Positions 35,002-47,300 of a stretch of DNA of 64,000 bases are shown one piece after another. The translations under genes were made by a program, and so were the position numbers. Origin of the DNA: Clytia hemisphaerica (taxonomy: Eukaryota; Cnidaria; Hydrozoa; Leptothecata; Clytiidae); assembly GCA_902728285.1 (NCBI GenBank), contig CACVBU010000749.1, positions 48,608 through 112,607 on the forward strand. Direction: 5' to 3'. Each line of letters starts with the position of its first letter. Position 1 is the first letter of the stretch. The notes beneath the pieces are model-generated. The model was not told where the DNA came from. It ran no database searches and worked only from the letters and a program-made list of their open reading frames with translations.

Positions 35002-36432
35002 TTACAAGATAATTATCTTTGGATATTGAAAATGTTTCTTTCTCCAAATCAAGAAGAACATCAACACCAAAGAAATGACCATACATGATGGACAAACGTA
35101 TAAAATATATTCAAAGGCAAAAGCTGCAGTGAACAAACCAAGGGTTGCTCCTAATCTGGAGAACATCAATCGAACGCTTTCTGAAAATGCTTGAATCTTG
35201 GATGGAACCATTTGGGCCAAAACACTCATCGTGAATAACTCATCAACAAAAACAACAGTAGACATCATAAAAGGATAGATAACCCATAATGCCACATTGA
35301 TCCATTCTATGTTTTTAACCAAACGGAAATATAAAAAAATTCCAAATGTGTAGCATGTTGCTACAAAACTCGCAATCCCAATATTGACCAACTGATTCTT
35401 CGATGGTGGTTTGAATACCAAGACCAAACAAATTGAACTGATAATGATGCCATTGAAAATGAAAATAAGATTGATTTCCAGAACTGTCCAATGTAATAAC
35501 TTGATGACTGCCATAGATATCCAAAGATCTTGCAATAGCATTGTGATGTAAGCAAAAAATGCGAAAACAAAAATCAGAACGATGTCGATTGAAGAGAACA
35601 GCTTCATAAGAGTCTCCATTATTCCTAATTGGCTCACTTCTATTCCATTCTCGGAAGGGTCTTTACCCAACAGAGGTTCGTTATCGCGATCGTTTCTTTC
35701 AGAGACTTTTTCGGATGGATCTTCTTCATTTGCACCACATAAAGTATCTAATGATAGTTTGTCAACATCCATCTTTTGTATTTCCTCCTTTAAGTCAAAT
35801 TCTTTTGATAGATCACTTACAAAAAAGATAGACATAGCAAACGCTACTAGGAATGCGATTGATAACGCTAATCCAGCTCCATTAGCATAGCTGATCGGTA
35901 TACCAAGTAGTGTAAATCGTGCTTTCACAAAAGCAAAATTAATCACCGGACCAAGTGTGAAGCCAATACCATAACTAACAGTCATTGCCGGCATTTGTGC
36001 CATTACTTCATCACTAGGATATGTCCTGGTCAATTCAGATAATATAATTGGTCTAAGGGAGCCTCCAGTTCCGGAAAGGAAACGACCGGCTAACAAGAGA
36101 TACGGTGAGTATGGGATTGTGTACAAAACATTTCCAACAAATGTTATAAATGTAACGAGAATAAAGAAAAGTTTCAAAGTTCGATATTTATCAAACAAAC
36201 GGCACAAAACCAACGATGCAACAATCTGTGTTGAAACATATATTCCACAAATACTGCTATAAAAAGCATTAAGGTTGTTTGTGACGTGTAAAACGTCTTT
36301 TAAGTACAAGTACAATGTTGCAAAGGTCATCGAATATTCGATACCTAGTGCAAATTGAACGACGATAAAAACTTTCGTTGTTGTTTTTCGTTTTTTGAGC
36401 CAATCTTTGTAGTTAAAATCAACTGCAACCAT
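35002..36432 (-). CDS. Major facilitator superfamily transporter, MFSD8/CLN7-like
   Basis: The 476-residue, single-exon product has about twelve hydrophobic segments split 6+6 by a hydrophilic loop at residues ~207-281. The N-terminal half has the MFS motif-A-like RLFDKYR (78-84) between TM2 and TM3 and the TM4 motif GRFLSGTGGSLRP (116-128), followed by MTVSYGIGFTLGPVINF in TM5. This pattern is shared by MFSD8 (CLN7) and related SPX/MFS proteins. The loop has DNEPLL (250-255), matching the [DE]xxxL[LI] endolysosomal sorting signal; human MFSD8 carries a similar EPLL motif at its N-terminus. A lysosomal/endosomal membrane transporter of unknown substrate is inferred. The first ATG is used and the TAA stop is clear. 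It has no introns, unlike GTF2B and SPCS2. It could be another MFS subfamily, so no symbol is given. Confidence 0.88.
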   Translation of the reverse strand: MVAVDFNYKDWLKKRKTTTKVFIVVQFALGIEYSMTFATLYLYLKDVLHVTNNLNAFYSSICGIYVSTQIVASLVLCRLFDKYRTLKLFFILVTFITFVGNVLYTIPYSPYLLLAGRFLSGTGGSLRPIILSELTRTYPSDEVMAQMPAMTVSYGIGFTLGPVINFAFVKARFTLLGIPISYANGAGLALSIAFLVAFAMSIFFVSDLSKEFDLKEEIQKMDVDKLSLDTLCGANEEDPSEKVSERNDRDNEPLLGKDPSENGIEVSQLGIMETLMKLFSSIDIVLIFVFAFFAYITMLLQDLWISMAVIKLLHWTVLEINLIFIFNGIIISSICLVLVFKPPSKNQLVNIGIASFVATCYTFGIFLYFRLVKNIEWINVALWVIYPFMMSTVVFVDELFTMSVLAQMVPSKIQAFSESVRLMFSRLGATLGLFTAAFAFEYILYVCPSCMVISLVLMFFLIWRKKHFQYPKIIIL

Positions 36433-38310
36433 GTTGTGCTAAGTTCCGTCTTTCAATGAGATAAAGAAAGGTATTGAGGTATATTATGAGCTGAAAGTTT
36501 CTTTTGATTAACAAAGATGGAGAGTAAACGATAATTAATGGCTTAATTAATTGTTAAGTATTTTATAATTTCATTCAAGTCGGTTTTCTTTGATTGGCCT
36601 ATTATTGGAAGGAAAAAATCTGAAATGTAAATTTATAAGAACAGAAGTGAGAATGTTATCCTGATTGAAATAAACATATTATGCAAAAAGTTCTGTTCAA
36701 ACGCGATACAAAAAGAATTTTCTCAAAGTAAGGTTACAATAGCTCAATGATTTCATATCGATTTATTTTTTGGCGAACACTGTGCTAATCACAAGAAAAA
36801 ATCATCAAATCCCAAAATTTAGGAAACATCATTTCCGCACTCGGAAAATGATGCATTTCCCAAACTAATCCCAAGGTCGGGATCCTGCAACTGTTCACAA
36901 GTTTGGGAAATGTAAAATCACAGAGTTAAATTCTGGATCCAGAATCGTTGAAATACAGGGTTAGGTAACTTGGTTTTTCCAAACTTGTTTAAGTTTGTTG
37001 CACAATACGGAAACGGCTATTAACAATGCTCAACAAATAAATTGTTGGATTTATTTGATCATTTTGTGAGCATTGGCTCCATAGCTCCCACTAGTTCTGT
37101 CGTGTACTTGCGCTACTTTGAGAATCCCGTCTCACCGATCCACTGAGCCCATAGACTAGCAAGCGTCTGTCTTTCCTTGGACACAGGAACGCGGAAATAG
37201 TGCTTATAATAAAGAGTTCTTATAAAAAATATAAATTGCCGCGGGAGAGTGGATTGGAAGTGAATTGTATTCAGTAAACATATTGAAAAATAGATCCTAT
37301 AACAAGTTTAATCTGCAGTGAAATACAACGACGTGGTTTACTAGTCTGCTGAGCCCATACAACGTAAGTTTATTGAAATAAGGCCACCCTTGCGGGACGC
37401 CTCCGATTTAGCTTTATGTTACACACTGACCGAATACAATCATATAATGTTTTGGTTTAGATACAATCTGAACTCTTGTGATTGATTTAATAACCACCTA
37501 TGGTTTTTTTGTGAAAAAAGCTCTGAAGTTCTAAAAGGTTTTAAACAAAGTTTTAACAAAAAATCACAAGTTTTGGAAATGCAATTTCACAATTTGAGAA
37601 ATTTCATTTCCCAAACCCACGGAAATGCTCTCCAATCCTTTACATTTGAAGAATAAAATTTGCAAATTGTTTTTATGCTACTTAAATATGTTATTTTCCA
37701 ATGGTTCTATATCTAAATCCCCAACTGGATATACAGATTCCCAAATCTAAAAGGAACAACTTTAAAAGTCGAATCCCAAACTTGTGTAGTTTTGATTTCT
37801 TATTTCATTTCACAAGTTACAGATTAACATGAACCCGAAGTTTAGGTCTTTTGTCACAAGCTCTGGAATTGGCATTTTTCCAAACCTGGTTGTTTGCATT
37901 TTGCTTTCAGTTTGTGAAATACACTTTCCCATTGTGGTTTTAATTTTGTCCAAGGCATATAAAATTTAACTTGAATTTGAATCCCGAATGTGAATTGCAA
38001 TATCTCAAACCTCCTAAAATCCCAAAGTCAAAATCACAAGCTAAAAATAATTTTTAAAACTTCTTTATGAGTAAATTGAAATTACCAAGTTTGGATATCA
38101 ATAATTTTTTCCTATGAATTTTGGGAGTCTCAGCACATTTTTCTTGAAAATTTCTTCATTAGAAATCTTTACGTCTAAAAGGGAGGTAGCTTTCAAATTC
38201 TGATGGATGATCAATTAAAAGGTTATCAAAAAGTTGAATTGTTTCTTTTTCATTTTTCTTCGTGTTCTTTTCAAATTTCGCGGGAAAAACTCACAGTAAA
38301 TTAATGAGCA
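36433..38310. other. Intergenic DNA upstream of the MFS gene
   Basis: No gene is seen. The stretches 36820-36970 and 37560-37930 are rich in TTTGGGAAATG/CATTTCCCAAA words on both strands, as if from one diverged element. They are separated by 37030-37440, a GC-richer stretch with TATA-like TTATAATAAAGAG and TTGCCGCGGGAGAG that could be an LTR-like insertion, though no ends could be defined. Confidence 0.3.
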
Positions 38311-38702
38311 TTTTTCTACCTTCCCAACGATACCAATTTTTTTAAGATTGAAGCATTGGACGTTGAGAAATAACAAGCAAAGCAAAATTAAGTGCATACT
38401 TATCGTGAATAGACTTTTGTAAATTTTTTCTTGAAGAGATTTTTCTGGCCTAATTTCAAAACTTTGGCAGAATTTTCTATTGCATTTCATTGGATTTATA
38501 ATAATAAATAAACAAAGTTTGCCCACAGGGGTACGGTTTCATATAAAAACTTAAAAGCTTGGTACTTACGTATTAAAAAAAGTGACGAGGAGCAGTAGTC
38601 GCCGTGCGCGTCTAATGTTAGTCGTAGGCGTTTAACTTTCCAGATCATCTATGCATTCACTATCTAGGAGCTTTTTAGCAAAGAGAGATAGTAAAAGAGT
38701 TA

Positions 38703-39195
38703 TCTGATATTCCGATGGCGTATTGGCGGCCTCCCACGCTAAAGCTCTAAAGGAGCGGACAATTATACAATCGGAGAGGTCTAGTAGTCGCCCTTTGATG
38801 TGCCGAGAACAGCCGGGTTCAATGGATATATCTTCGCTTGCTCAGAAAATTTAGTTCGACCTGCTCCGATAGTTCAAAGCAAGACTTAAGGATCATAAAG
38901 AAACAGTAACAGGTATGTTCCTCATGCTTTTTCAGTAACTGTTATTTTGGTATAATCTTGTGTGGTGCAGTCCTATCAAAACGACTGTTAATGTTGACCG
39001 CCAGATAACTAAACACCACCGAATCGACCGAAAACAGTCAAAGTCAGTCCAAAGACGTCAGTCAAAGTCTCTAGCAGCAGTACAAACATATGTACAAAAC
39101 AGGCTATTTTGTCTTCGGAAAGATCTACAGACCTGTTTACAGACTTCTGTGTACATAGGTAGCTTGTATCTTATTAACGATTAACTTCACTTTAA
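38703..39195. repeat. Interspersed repeat E, copy 2
   Basis: This is the uninterrupted counterpart of 28150-29290 plus 31590-31635, about 85-90% alike by eye. It contains GCTAAAGCTCTAAAGGAGCG, AACAGTAACAGGTATGTTCC and GTACAAACATATGTACAAAA. No protein is recognised. Confidence 0.65.
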
Positions 39196-39199
39196 GACC

Positions 39200-40140
39200 A
39201 TATCGGTATCGGTAAAAGACCCTTTTTTATGTCGGTATTTCGGTATTTTTGGTCAACTATCGGTATCGACCACCTCCTTGGTATCGAAGATCATGAGCCA
39301 TTGCGCTCCAAAACCAATTTTGGTGGAATAAATTTTAAAATCTTGCAATTTTTTAAAATTACCCTAAAATGCGCTTTAAATTGCGACCAAAGACCAGAAA
39401 TAACTTGAAAATTTTTTAAGTTATAAGACGATTTTTGAAAGGAGATCTAACTGCGCCCAACGACCAATTTGGTGAAAACAATATTCAAAACAAAAACTCA
39501 AATTTTCTTGCTTCATTCGCACGCACTAGCTTCCTTCAATTTTTTTATCTAGAGATTAGTATTGAATTTATATCGCTTTATCCGTTACTTTCTACTATTC
39601 GACATTCTTTCGCTCTATAAGCTTCCATTTTCGATGAAAGTTCGAGGTTCCTTGATGGTTTTCCGTTCTCTTATTCAATTTTTAGCATCTTGCTAAACTT
39701 TTGGTCAAATTTAAGCTCTGTTTTGGAAAAAATTTTGACTCGCGTCAAACAGAGTTAACTTTTTCCACTGACTAATAGAGAAGCATGACCATGGTTGTGT
39801 TTTTTGTTCTTTTTTTGTCAAAAAATTTTGTTCAATGTCATTATACTGTAATTGGCTTTACTCATATCCATCTCGATGAGCATATCCTTTGCTACCCACC
39901 ACGCTACTGTTTGGTAATCGTCATAGAGACTTTGGATGGTGACAAACCCAACCTTTATCGTCCACACATAACCAGCACCCATATTTGCCTAAGTACCCCC
40001 CTCCGGGAGATAAGTACCTGAAAAAATTGGGAAAAATTGATCGGTATCGGTATTTGAACGAAAGATTTATCGGTATATCGGTAATTGAGAGAAAAAGTGA
40101 TCGGTGTATCGGTATTACGAAGGCCCGTACGCCCTCCACT
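39200..40140. other. Region with ATCGGTAT-rich ends
   Basis: Short ATCGGTATCGGT/TTTCGGTATTT words cluster at 39200-39285 and again at 40035-40115 around unique AT-rich DNA. They may be the two ends of one element, but they are in the same orientation and no target duplication is visible. Confidence 0.35.
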
Positions 40141-40368
40141 AAATAGAGATTATTTTGTTTGTTTACATAAAGTAAGCTAGCACATGATTCTCGACCATAT
40201 TCGCATCGGATTTGGAATCAGATGCTAGTTTGTTGTTGATCGTTTCCAAGCTCCTCGCAAAATTTTTGAACGTGGTCAAGTCAAATCCCATAATGCAAAT
40301 CTTCCAGATGTTAAAATAATATGCCCGACCTTCAGACCAAAGCGTGCCGTCGCATTTTTCCACATCTG

Positions 40369-40665
40369 CCCGGGGGGTGGTAACTCCAGAAGTGACGTAC
40401 CGGACGTGCGGCCCTTAAGGGTAGGTTTTTTGGACTTTGGAAAGTGCACTAAGAGTTGATTTGTGAGAGAGTGGGAAAAAGTGCACTGTAAGGGTGTAAA
40501 ATTTAAGAAAATACCAAATTTTGAGGTAAAATTTGAGAAATTTAAAAAATTTTGAGGTAAAATTTGAGAAATTTCAAAAGTTTTCCTGCACTGTAAGGGT
40601 CAGATTTTAGAAACCTGATTTTTGGCCGAACGTACGGTCATTTTCAAAATCGAGTGGCCCCCGGG
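40369..40665. mobile_element. 297-bp MITE with CCCGGGGG ends and 8-bp TSD, copy 1
   Basis: CACATCTG at 40361-40368 and 40666-40673 flank CCCGGGGGGTGG...GGCCCCCGGG. Subterminal CGTACGTTCGGCC-like words face each other, and GTGCACTGTAAGGGT is reiterated inside. The family recurs at 52816-53196. The 8-bp duplication suits a hAT-type element. A degraded related end (GTGCAGCCCTTAAGGGTA) lies near 40722-40740. Confidence 0.85.
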
Positions 40666-41359
40666 CACATCTGGTATGGTAGTACCAGATAACTTACCTT
40701 AATAAGGTAATTGGCCTACCGTGCAGCCCTTAAGGGTATGCTTTTCAAGATCCACAACACCTTTGTGAATTTCTATCGGGTAAATTTGATCTAGTTTTGG
40801 GCTGCACATACAAACGATCGCGTTTTTTAATCAAGTGCCGCCCCCCGCCCAAAAAGGGTTTTTGGTCAACGAAAATGCACACGGGGTGTAACGAAACCAA
40901 CGAAACTCCTGTCTTTAAGGTAAGAGAGGGAAGTTTAGATAAGCTTCATATATGAGAAAGAAACTTCAGTTCTCGAGAACATGAGCAGAAGCTTATCCCT
41001 TACAAACCTATTATGGACAAATGGTGAAACAAATATAAGAAGAAGGATAAATAAATAATAACATGGATTTTCGCCCGCTAAAACATCCCGCCCGGAAGTC
41101 TTATTTGTTTAAAACACGTTTGTGAATTTCAGTTGGTCATTGCTTGAAAGATCAAAATAGAAGCTTTCAAAAACAGTCGGCTTCGATCTGAATATATTCC
41201 AGTTTTCGTAAATTATATTATATCGAAAAGCAAGAAGCATATATACTTTATACACAATTCTTTGTAGTACGATTTACGGATCTCAAAGTATCTCCAGGTT
41301 GAACCCAACGAAAGAAAACTTACTTTGAGAAGAAAGCTGAAAGAATAAAAAGTTACAAA

Positions 41360-41377
41360 ATGGGAAACGATGATAAG
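41360..41377 (+). CDS. SPCS2: SPCS2 exon 1 (putative start)
   Basis: ATGGGAAACGATGATAAG is followed by gtattc. It was chosen because it is in phase 0 with exon 2 and has an A-rich start context. The donor is imperfect and the exon gives only MGNDDK, so a different first exon is possible. Confidence 0.6.
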
Positions 41378-44300
41378 GTATTCAATTGTTCAATTGGCTT
41401 TACATTCAAGGCCAGAATGTGTCGAGTACAAACTGAATTATCGAAATTCCCATTTGACAGTCTAGTTCATTCTCAAAACGGAACTTAATCCAGCCTCGAA
41501 ATGACGTGTTACAGTACCTCCTAAGCCTGCTGAGCTGAGCCTGACAGGACCCTGCCGACGCACCAGACTGTCCGATGTATTTGTCCGGTGGCAAACAGTA
41601 TCCTTTCGCTACACTGGACGCAATAAGTCGGGTGTCAGTCCGGTGTTGCATGCAGGGAATTTTGGACGCCGGAAATTTATGAAACGAAAAATTAAGAAAC
41701 ACCGGACGCACCGGACTTGTCATGTCTGGTGTGTTTTGATTGTCCGGTGGGAAAAAATAGCCTTCTCCGACACCAGACATCCGACTTCTTTAAGTCCGGT
41801 GTAGAGATTGTCCGGTGGTAAAAAAATTCTCATTTTACACCGGACTTTCGCGTGTCCGGTGTTCGTTAAGTCCGGTGCGTCGGCAGGGTCCTAGCCTGAC
41901 AAGTCCAGTCTGAGAAATCCTTCTAATTGCACGCTTAAAATTCCGAGATTTAAACGCGTAATTGCACGGCTATCAAATTGTAAGGTTTTTAAAAGTGTTT
42001 TTACCTATCAATTTCATGTTCCAAATAATCTAAATCAGTATTATAATCATCGCTTACATTGAGATACATCATTTACAAGTTATTAGAAAAGAAATGAAAA
42101 CACTTTTCGTTTGTGCGAGTTCAAAATAGACGATTTTCCTCAAGTTTTCTCGGAAAAAAATCTGGAATGCTTGGTCAATTTTACGCAAAATTTTACGAAG
42201 ATTCCAATTCAAAAATCAGTTTTTGTCCGTTTGACCATGGTTCCATCTGTTTTTAAGTAAAGTAAGCCCCACTATATTGCTCAAGCTTCTTCAAGCAGGG
42301 CGGAAAATTAAGCGTGCAATTGCACATGGGTGGACTCGGGCGGACTATGATAAGCGCGCATTTACAAGTTTACGCCTGCGGAAGTTAAGCGTGCAATTAG
42401 AAGGATTTCTCAGACTGAAGTCTAAAAGCTTATATATCAGGATTAGAAACTAGGCTAGACTTACCTCTTTTACTCATAATTACTATTTATGTAAGGGTAC
42501 CTAGAAAATTTTTCGGTGCCATTTTTGTGAAGACGGAATGTGGTAGACTGCGCAGTGCCAGTGGATTTTTTCATTTTTAGCGACTCCAGAAGTTAGGCAA
42601 CTTTCATTTACGTCAAACCAAGTGTTTCATTATTGCATAAACGAACCCTTCAAATTTTTTTTCTATTTTATGCTACAGCGTTCCGGTTTTTACTAAAAGA
42701 AAGCCCGTGATCTTAGCTTTCCAGCCGTATATATAACACTGTGGACTCAGGCTAGACGGCAAATTGGTTAAGTGCCGAACGTTTTTGCAACATTTTCGAA
42801 ATTGTTTTCCGATGAGAGAAAAACAACTTGCAAATATCAATGAAAAAATGTTTCTGGAAATGGAGGAAAATGTATTGAAGGCTGAAACTTTGTATGTTTA
42901 TTAGAAAAAGGGTGAGGGATTCAAAAATCACAATCGCTAATTTTAGTCCTTTGATTTTCATGTAGTTTTTTTCACTTTTTTGCTTCTTTAGCATGGGAAT
43001 GTCCCAAAAAAAAGTTTATATTTATGCCGAAATGAATTTTCTTTTCATTTGGGGCTTCTCCTTTCAGGAGACTCCTTTCAGAAAAACTTTAATTATAACA
43101 TTTTGTTCCTCTATTTCCAGAGGCCCCTTGAAAATAGGTCCTATCACCTTTTTTGACTCATTTCAACCTTTTCCAAGCTAATTTTATAAAACAATGCAAT
43201 GTCTTCTTTTTCAAAAAAAGATACATCTATCGTTATTTTCATAAATATATATACTAAATATTTTACAAATATTTTTATATAATAATATTCTAACACCATC
43301 AAAGAATTCTCCCTCCAAATTTCAGGTCTCTAGCTACACTAGAAAAAGAGATTTGCAAAATTAAAGAAGCCTGACTGGGAAATATCTGTTTTTTCTTTTT
43401 TGACACATTTTTCGAATTTTTCCAAGCTATCTTCCTAACCTTTTTTTTTGACATTTTTAGTAAAATTTTTGGCACTAAAATTTGAATATCTTTACGACCA
43501 CTTATCCTCTGGAGGCCTATAACCCCTCATTTTCTTTCTATTTCAAAGCTCTACAAGATTATGATAGGTTTTGAAAAGGAAATTAAAATTTGAAAAATCT
43601 TCTGGAGTTGCTACAATTTTAGAAACAAAGAAAGATATGAGAATGCAGATTTTTTTTAGAAGAAAGCTGAGTAAATTCTCTTTAGTTTTAAAAAATATTT
43701 GATGATCTTAGCTACTCTTTCTCTGGTAAGATATTTCACCCCAAACTTTATTTTATTAAAATTGCGAACTTGTTACTGTGTGAGGTGCAACCCTTTTGCT
43801 GCCCTACTCAAGATTTTGGCAAAAGAATTTTGAAAAATGACCCTACAAGATTTGACTATATCTTTTTATTCCATGAAGAGATTGGGCTCTTCCAAAAAAA
43901 AATTGTACAGGGGTATTGACAAACTTTTTTCACTAACTTTTTTCACCATCCCCTGGAAATTAGAAGTTGACAACCCTGGAAAGTGAATATTGAAAGGGCC
44001 TGGAAAGTGACTATATACCCCTGTATAGCGACCGTAGTACAGTGGTAGAGCATCCGGCTACGATTCGCAAGGTTGTGGGTTCAACCCCCAGCCGGGTCAC
44101 ACCAAAGATTCCCAAAATGGTACTTGATGCCTCTCTGCTTGATTCTCAGCAACTAAGAGAAGGATCAAGGGTAAGTGGAGAAATCCAGGGAGAAAGAGTG
44201 GCGCCCTCCCCTACCTTCGGGTAGATAACTATCGAAAGAGGAGCCTTCGGGTCGCCTCCGACTGCGGTCGCAGACTTACTTTTATACCCCTGTATGGTTT

Positions 44301-47300
44301 AAAAATGGAATAGCCCATTACTTTCAAATAAAAAATATATTGACAATGAATGGGTAAGCTTTCTAGAAATCCTAACATAATTGCATAGCTTTTACCAAAA
44401 AATAGCACTTTAGGATCAGAAACAGTCAAAAACTAGCTTTTTCCAATTTTCTTCAGGTTACAGGAATTATCCTTGTTTGTTTTGATCTGAAATTTTCAGT
44501 AGGGGTGGCCAACATGGTTCCCTTGCTCATATCAGGGGGGGGCCGAGACAGGGATAAGAGAATTAAAGTTTCTAAGTTAAATCCTAATTATCACCCATAA
44601 AAGTGACTTTTTTTGTCCATATCTTTTAAATAGATAGTCCCAGCCTTATCCCTCCTTCAGTAAAGCTTTCTATACCTTTTATTCTTCAGAAAAAGTTCCT
44701 GTAGCCAGTAGCGTGACTCCCTGTATTTCTATTGTATTCCGCACTGGTTTTTCAATAGAGATGTCACATGACTCAAATCCCGCAGTCTTATTGGATTAGA
44801 GAAAGCAAAAGTGAAATCGCGCGATCTGATTGGATGAAAAAAGACCGTAGGAACTGGAACCAACTGGAACCAACGTGTTAACCAAAATTAAAAAAATTCA
44901 GGACTTTTTGCTGCTCCTCAAAATTAGTTACCTTAGGCATAATAACTGAAGTCTTCTACAATCTTTGGGATCCCGGATAATTTTTTGACCCATACAACTT
45001 TAAACACCTAGCTTTTGTTGTTTAACTTTTTTGAAAATTCCACTATACCTATTATTTGGATACATTTCACCAATGGTTTTGGTTTTTTCAGACAACATTC
45101 TTATTCTATTAGGAAATCTAAGACTGTTTACAGAATTTCAAAAAGTTAGTTTTTAGCATATATATTGAAATGACTCGGTAGTTCACATTCTTCACCGGTT
45201 ATGTAAGGGAGGATAAGACTTTTTTTTCCTTACTATTCAATAGAGTCAAAATGTCAATCAAAAAAAAATAGATAAAATTCAAGGAGCCCTATTAGATAAC
45301 CATGCTTTTATTCTAAATTTACCTTTGAAATTGGTGAAAGTTTCAAAATTTTGAATACAGATGGAGGGAGGTACCTTAAAAAGTTTAGGTTGAGTATTGA
45401 TCAATTTTCAGGGGAAAGCTATTAAATGTAAATATGACCGTTAGATACGGTTGGGAGGAGTGTCAGCCATATTGCTTTAACCTAGATATTTTGTTTGCAA
45501 AGAACTTAATCTATTTGTTGTTTGTTTTCAGGTAGAAGAAATCAAGGTTGAAAAGTGGGATGGAAATGCACTGAAGCATGCTTTAGATGATGCGGTTAGA
45601 AAGGTAAAAAGAGAATTAAATTCTTCAAAAATTTCTTTATTTGTATTCTGTTATTGAATGAACTTTTAATAAAATTTGCATTTTGTTTAGAGAATAAATT
45701 TTGTTGCGAATTTGTCTGTCCCTAAAAATGATTCCAAGATTAAAACTCTGTTGTGATAGGGCAAAAATAAATATATATGAAAAATTATTATTATTATTAA
45801 AATGAATATTACAGGTCGTAGGCACTCAGTGGGCCTCTAAACCGATCTCAATTTACAAATTTCGTGTAACGAATTTCTTTGGATGGCTTTTGCATGCTTC
45901 TTTCAACTTTTCTTTGAAGCCTTTTATGGAAACAGCAGCTACCACCTCAGACGGCAATTTATTCCACGTAGGGATGGTTCTGTAGTAGAACGACTTTGTT
46001 TGCGGGCCGCGGAATCCATCACTTGCAAAGTTCGGCTGGAGTTCATCTTTATGTTGTCGATTCGGACGTGGTCGATGGGTAGTTTTCTTTGGAATCGTAG
46101 CTTTATCGTAGAAGTGAAGATGCTTATAGACCTACACCATATCACAAAAAGTTCTACGAAACTCTAGTGTTGGTAATTGTAAGCTTCGTAGTCTATCCTC
46201 ATAAGAGAGATTTTTGTAAAGTTTGACAAGCCTAGTCGCACGTCTCTGCACTGCTTCCAATAGGTTGACGTGTCTTCTTAGTTTCGGTGACCAGACTGAT
46301 TGTGCATATTCAAGATGCGGTCGAACGAAAGTACAGTACAAAGTAAGAAAAATCTGTGGGCTAAGGTTTTGGAAGCCACGGTTAATAACTCCAAGCATCG
46401 AATTGGCCTTGTTGACTTGCTTAGAGATATGTTCCTCGAAACTCAACTCTGCATCAATAACAACACCAAGATCTTTCTCTATGAAAACGTGTTCCAGTTG
46501 ATTTCCATTTAGAGTATATGGATGTGCATGTTTAATGTTTGTAAACTTTCCAATTGTAAGTACATGACACTTGTCTGGATGGAACTGAAGCAACCAGTCT
46601 TAAGACCATTTCTCCAGCTCCTTAATATCTTTTTGTATGACAAGAGAGTCATCGATGGAGTCAACTTCTTTAAATATCTTTGTATCATCAGCAAAGAGTA
46701 GTATGGATGAGATGATTTTATCAGGAAGATCGTTGATATATAGAACAAAAAGTAGTGGCCCAAGTACACTACCCTGTGGTATTTTGTGCTCCTTTGCTCT
46801 TATAAATTGGAGTTACATATGCTAATTTCCATTCTTCCGGTAGGACTCCCGTCGATAACGATTCGATCATTAAAAGTGCAAGGGGTTCTGCGATATAGTC
46901 TACAAGTTCTTTTAACATTTTTGGATACATTTCATCTGGACCAAACGATTTGTTGTCATCAAGTTTCAGTATAGATTTGTAAACAAGATCTTTTGTTATT
47001 GGTATTCTTTTGATGACGCGATCTGTGCGGGACTGGAATTCCGGTAGTTCTCCTTCGGGTTCTTTTGTGAAGACACTACAGAATTGTTTCTGCAGGATGT
47101 CTGCTTTTTCATGGTCTTCGTGTTTTAAAGATGAAATGTCATTTGGTGTTTCGAGTAGGGATGAAACCCCACTTGCAGATTTTAGTTTACTTCGGACATG
47201 TGACCAGAAGATCTTTGGTTTACTTTTCAACTTGTCGCAGATACCTTTTTCGTATGACCTTCGAGCTTGTGTTATCTTTCGGTTCACTCTGTTCCGTGAT

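Noticed and set aside
37030-37440. Solo LTR with TATA-like box
   Set aside because: No TG..CA ends with a matching duplication and no primer-binding site could be found.
41406-41780. 124-codon minus-strand gene
   Set aside because: It straddles the border of a MITE with clear TIRs and TSD, and its sequence follows the repeated GTCCGGTG words.
44027-44100. Functional tRNA gene
   Set aside because: The A and B boxes are good, but the acceptor and anticodon stems do not pair properly and a target duplication surrounds a longer SINE.
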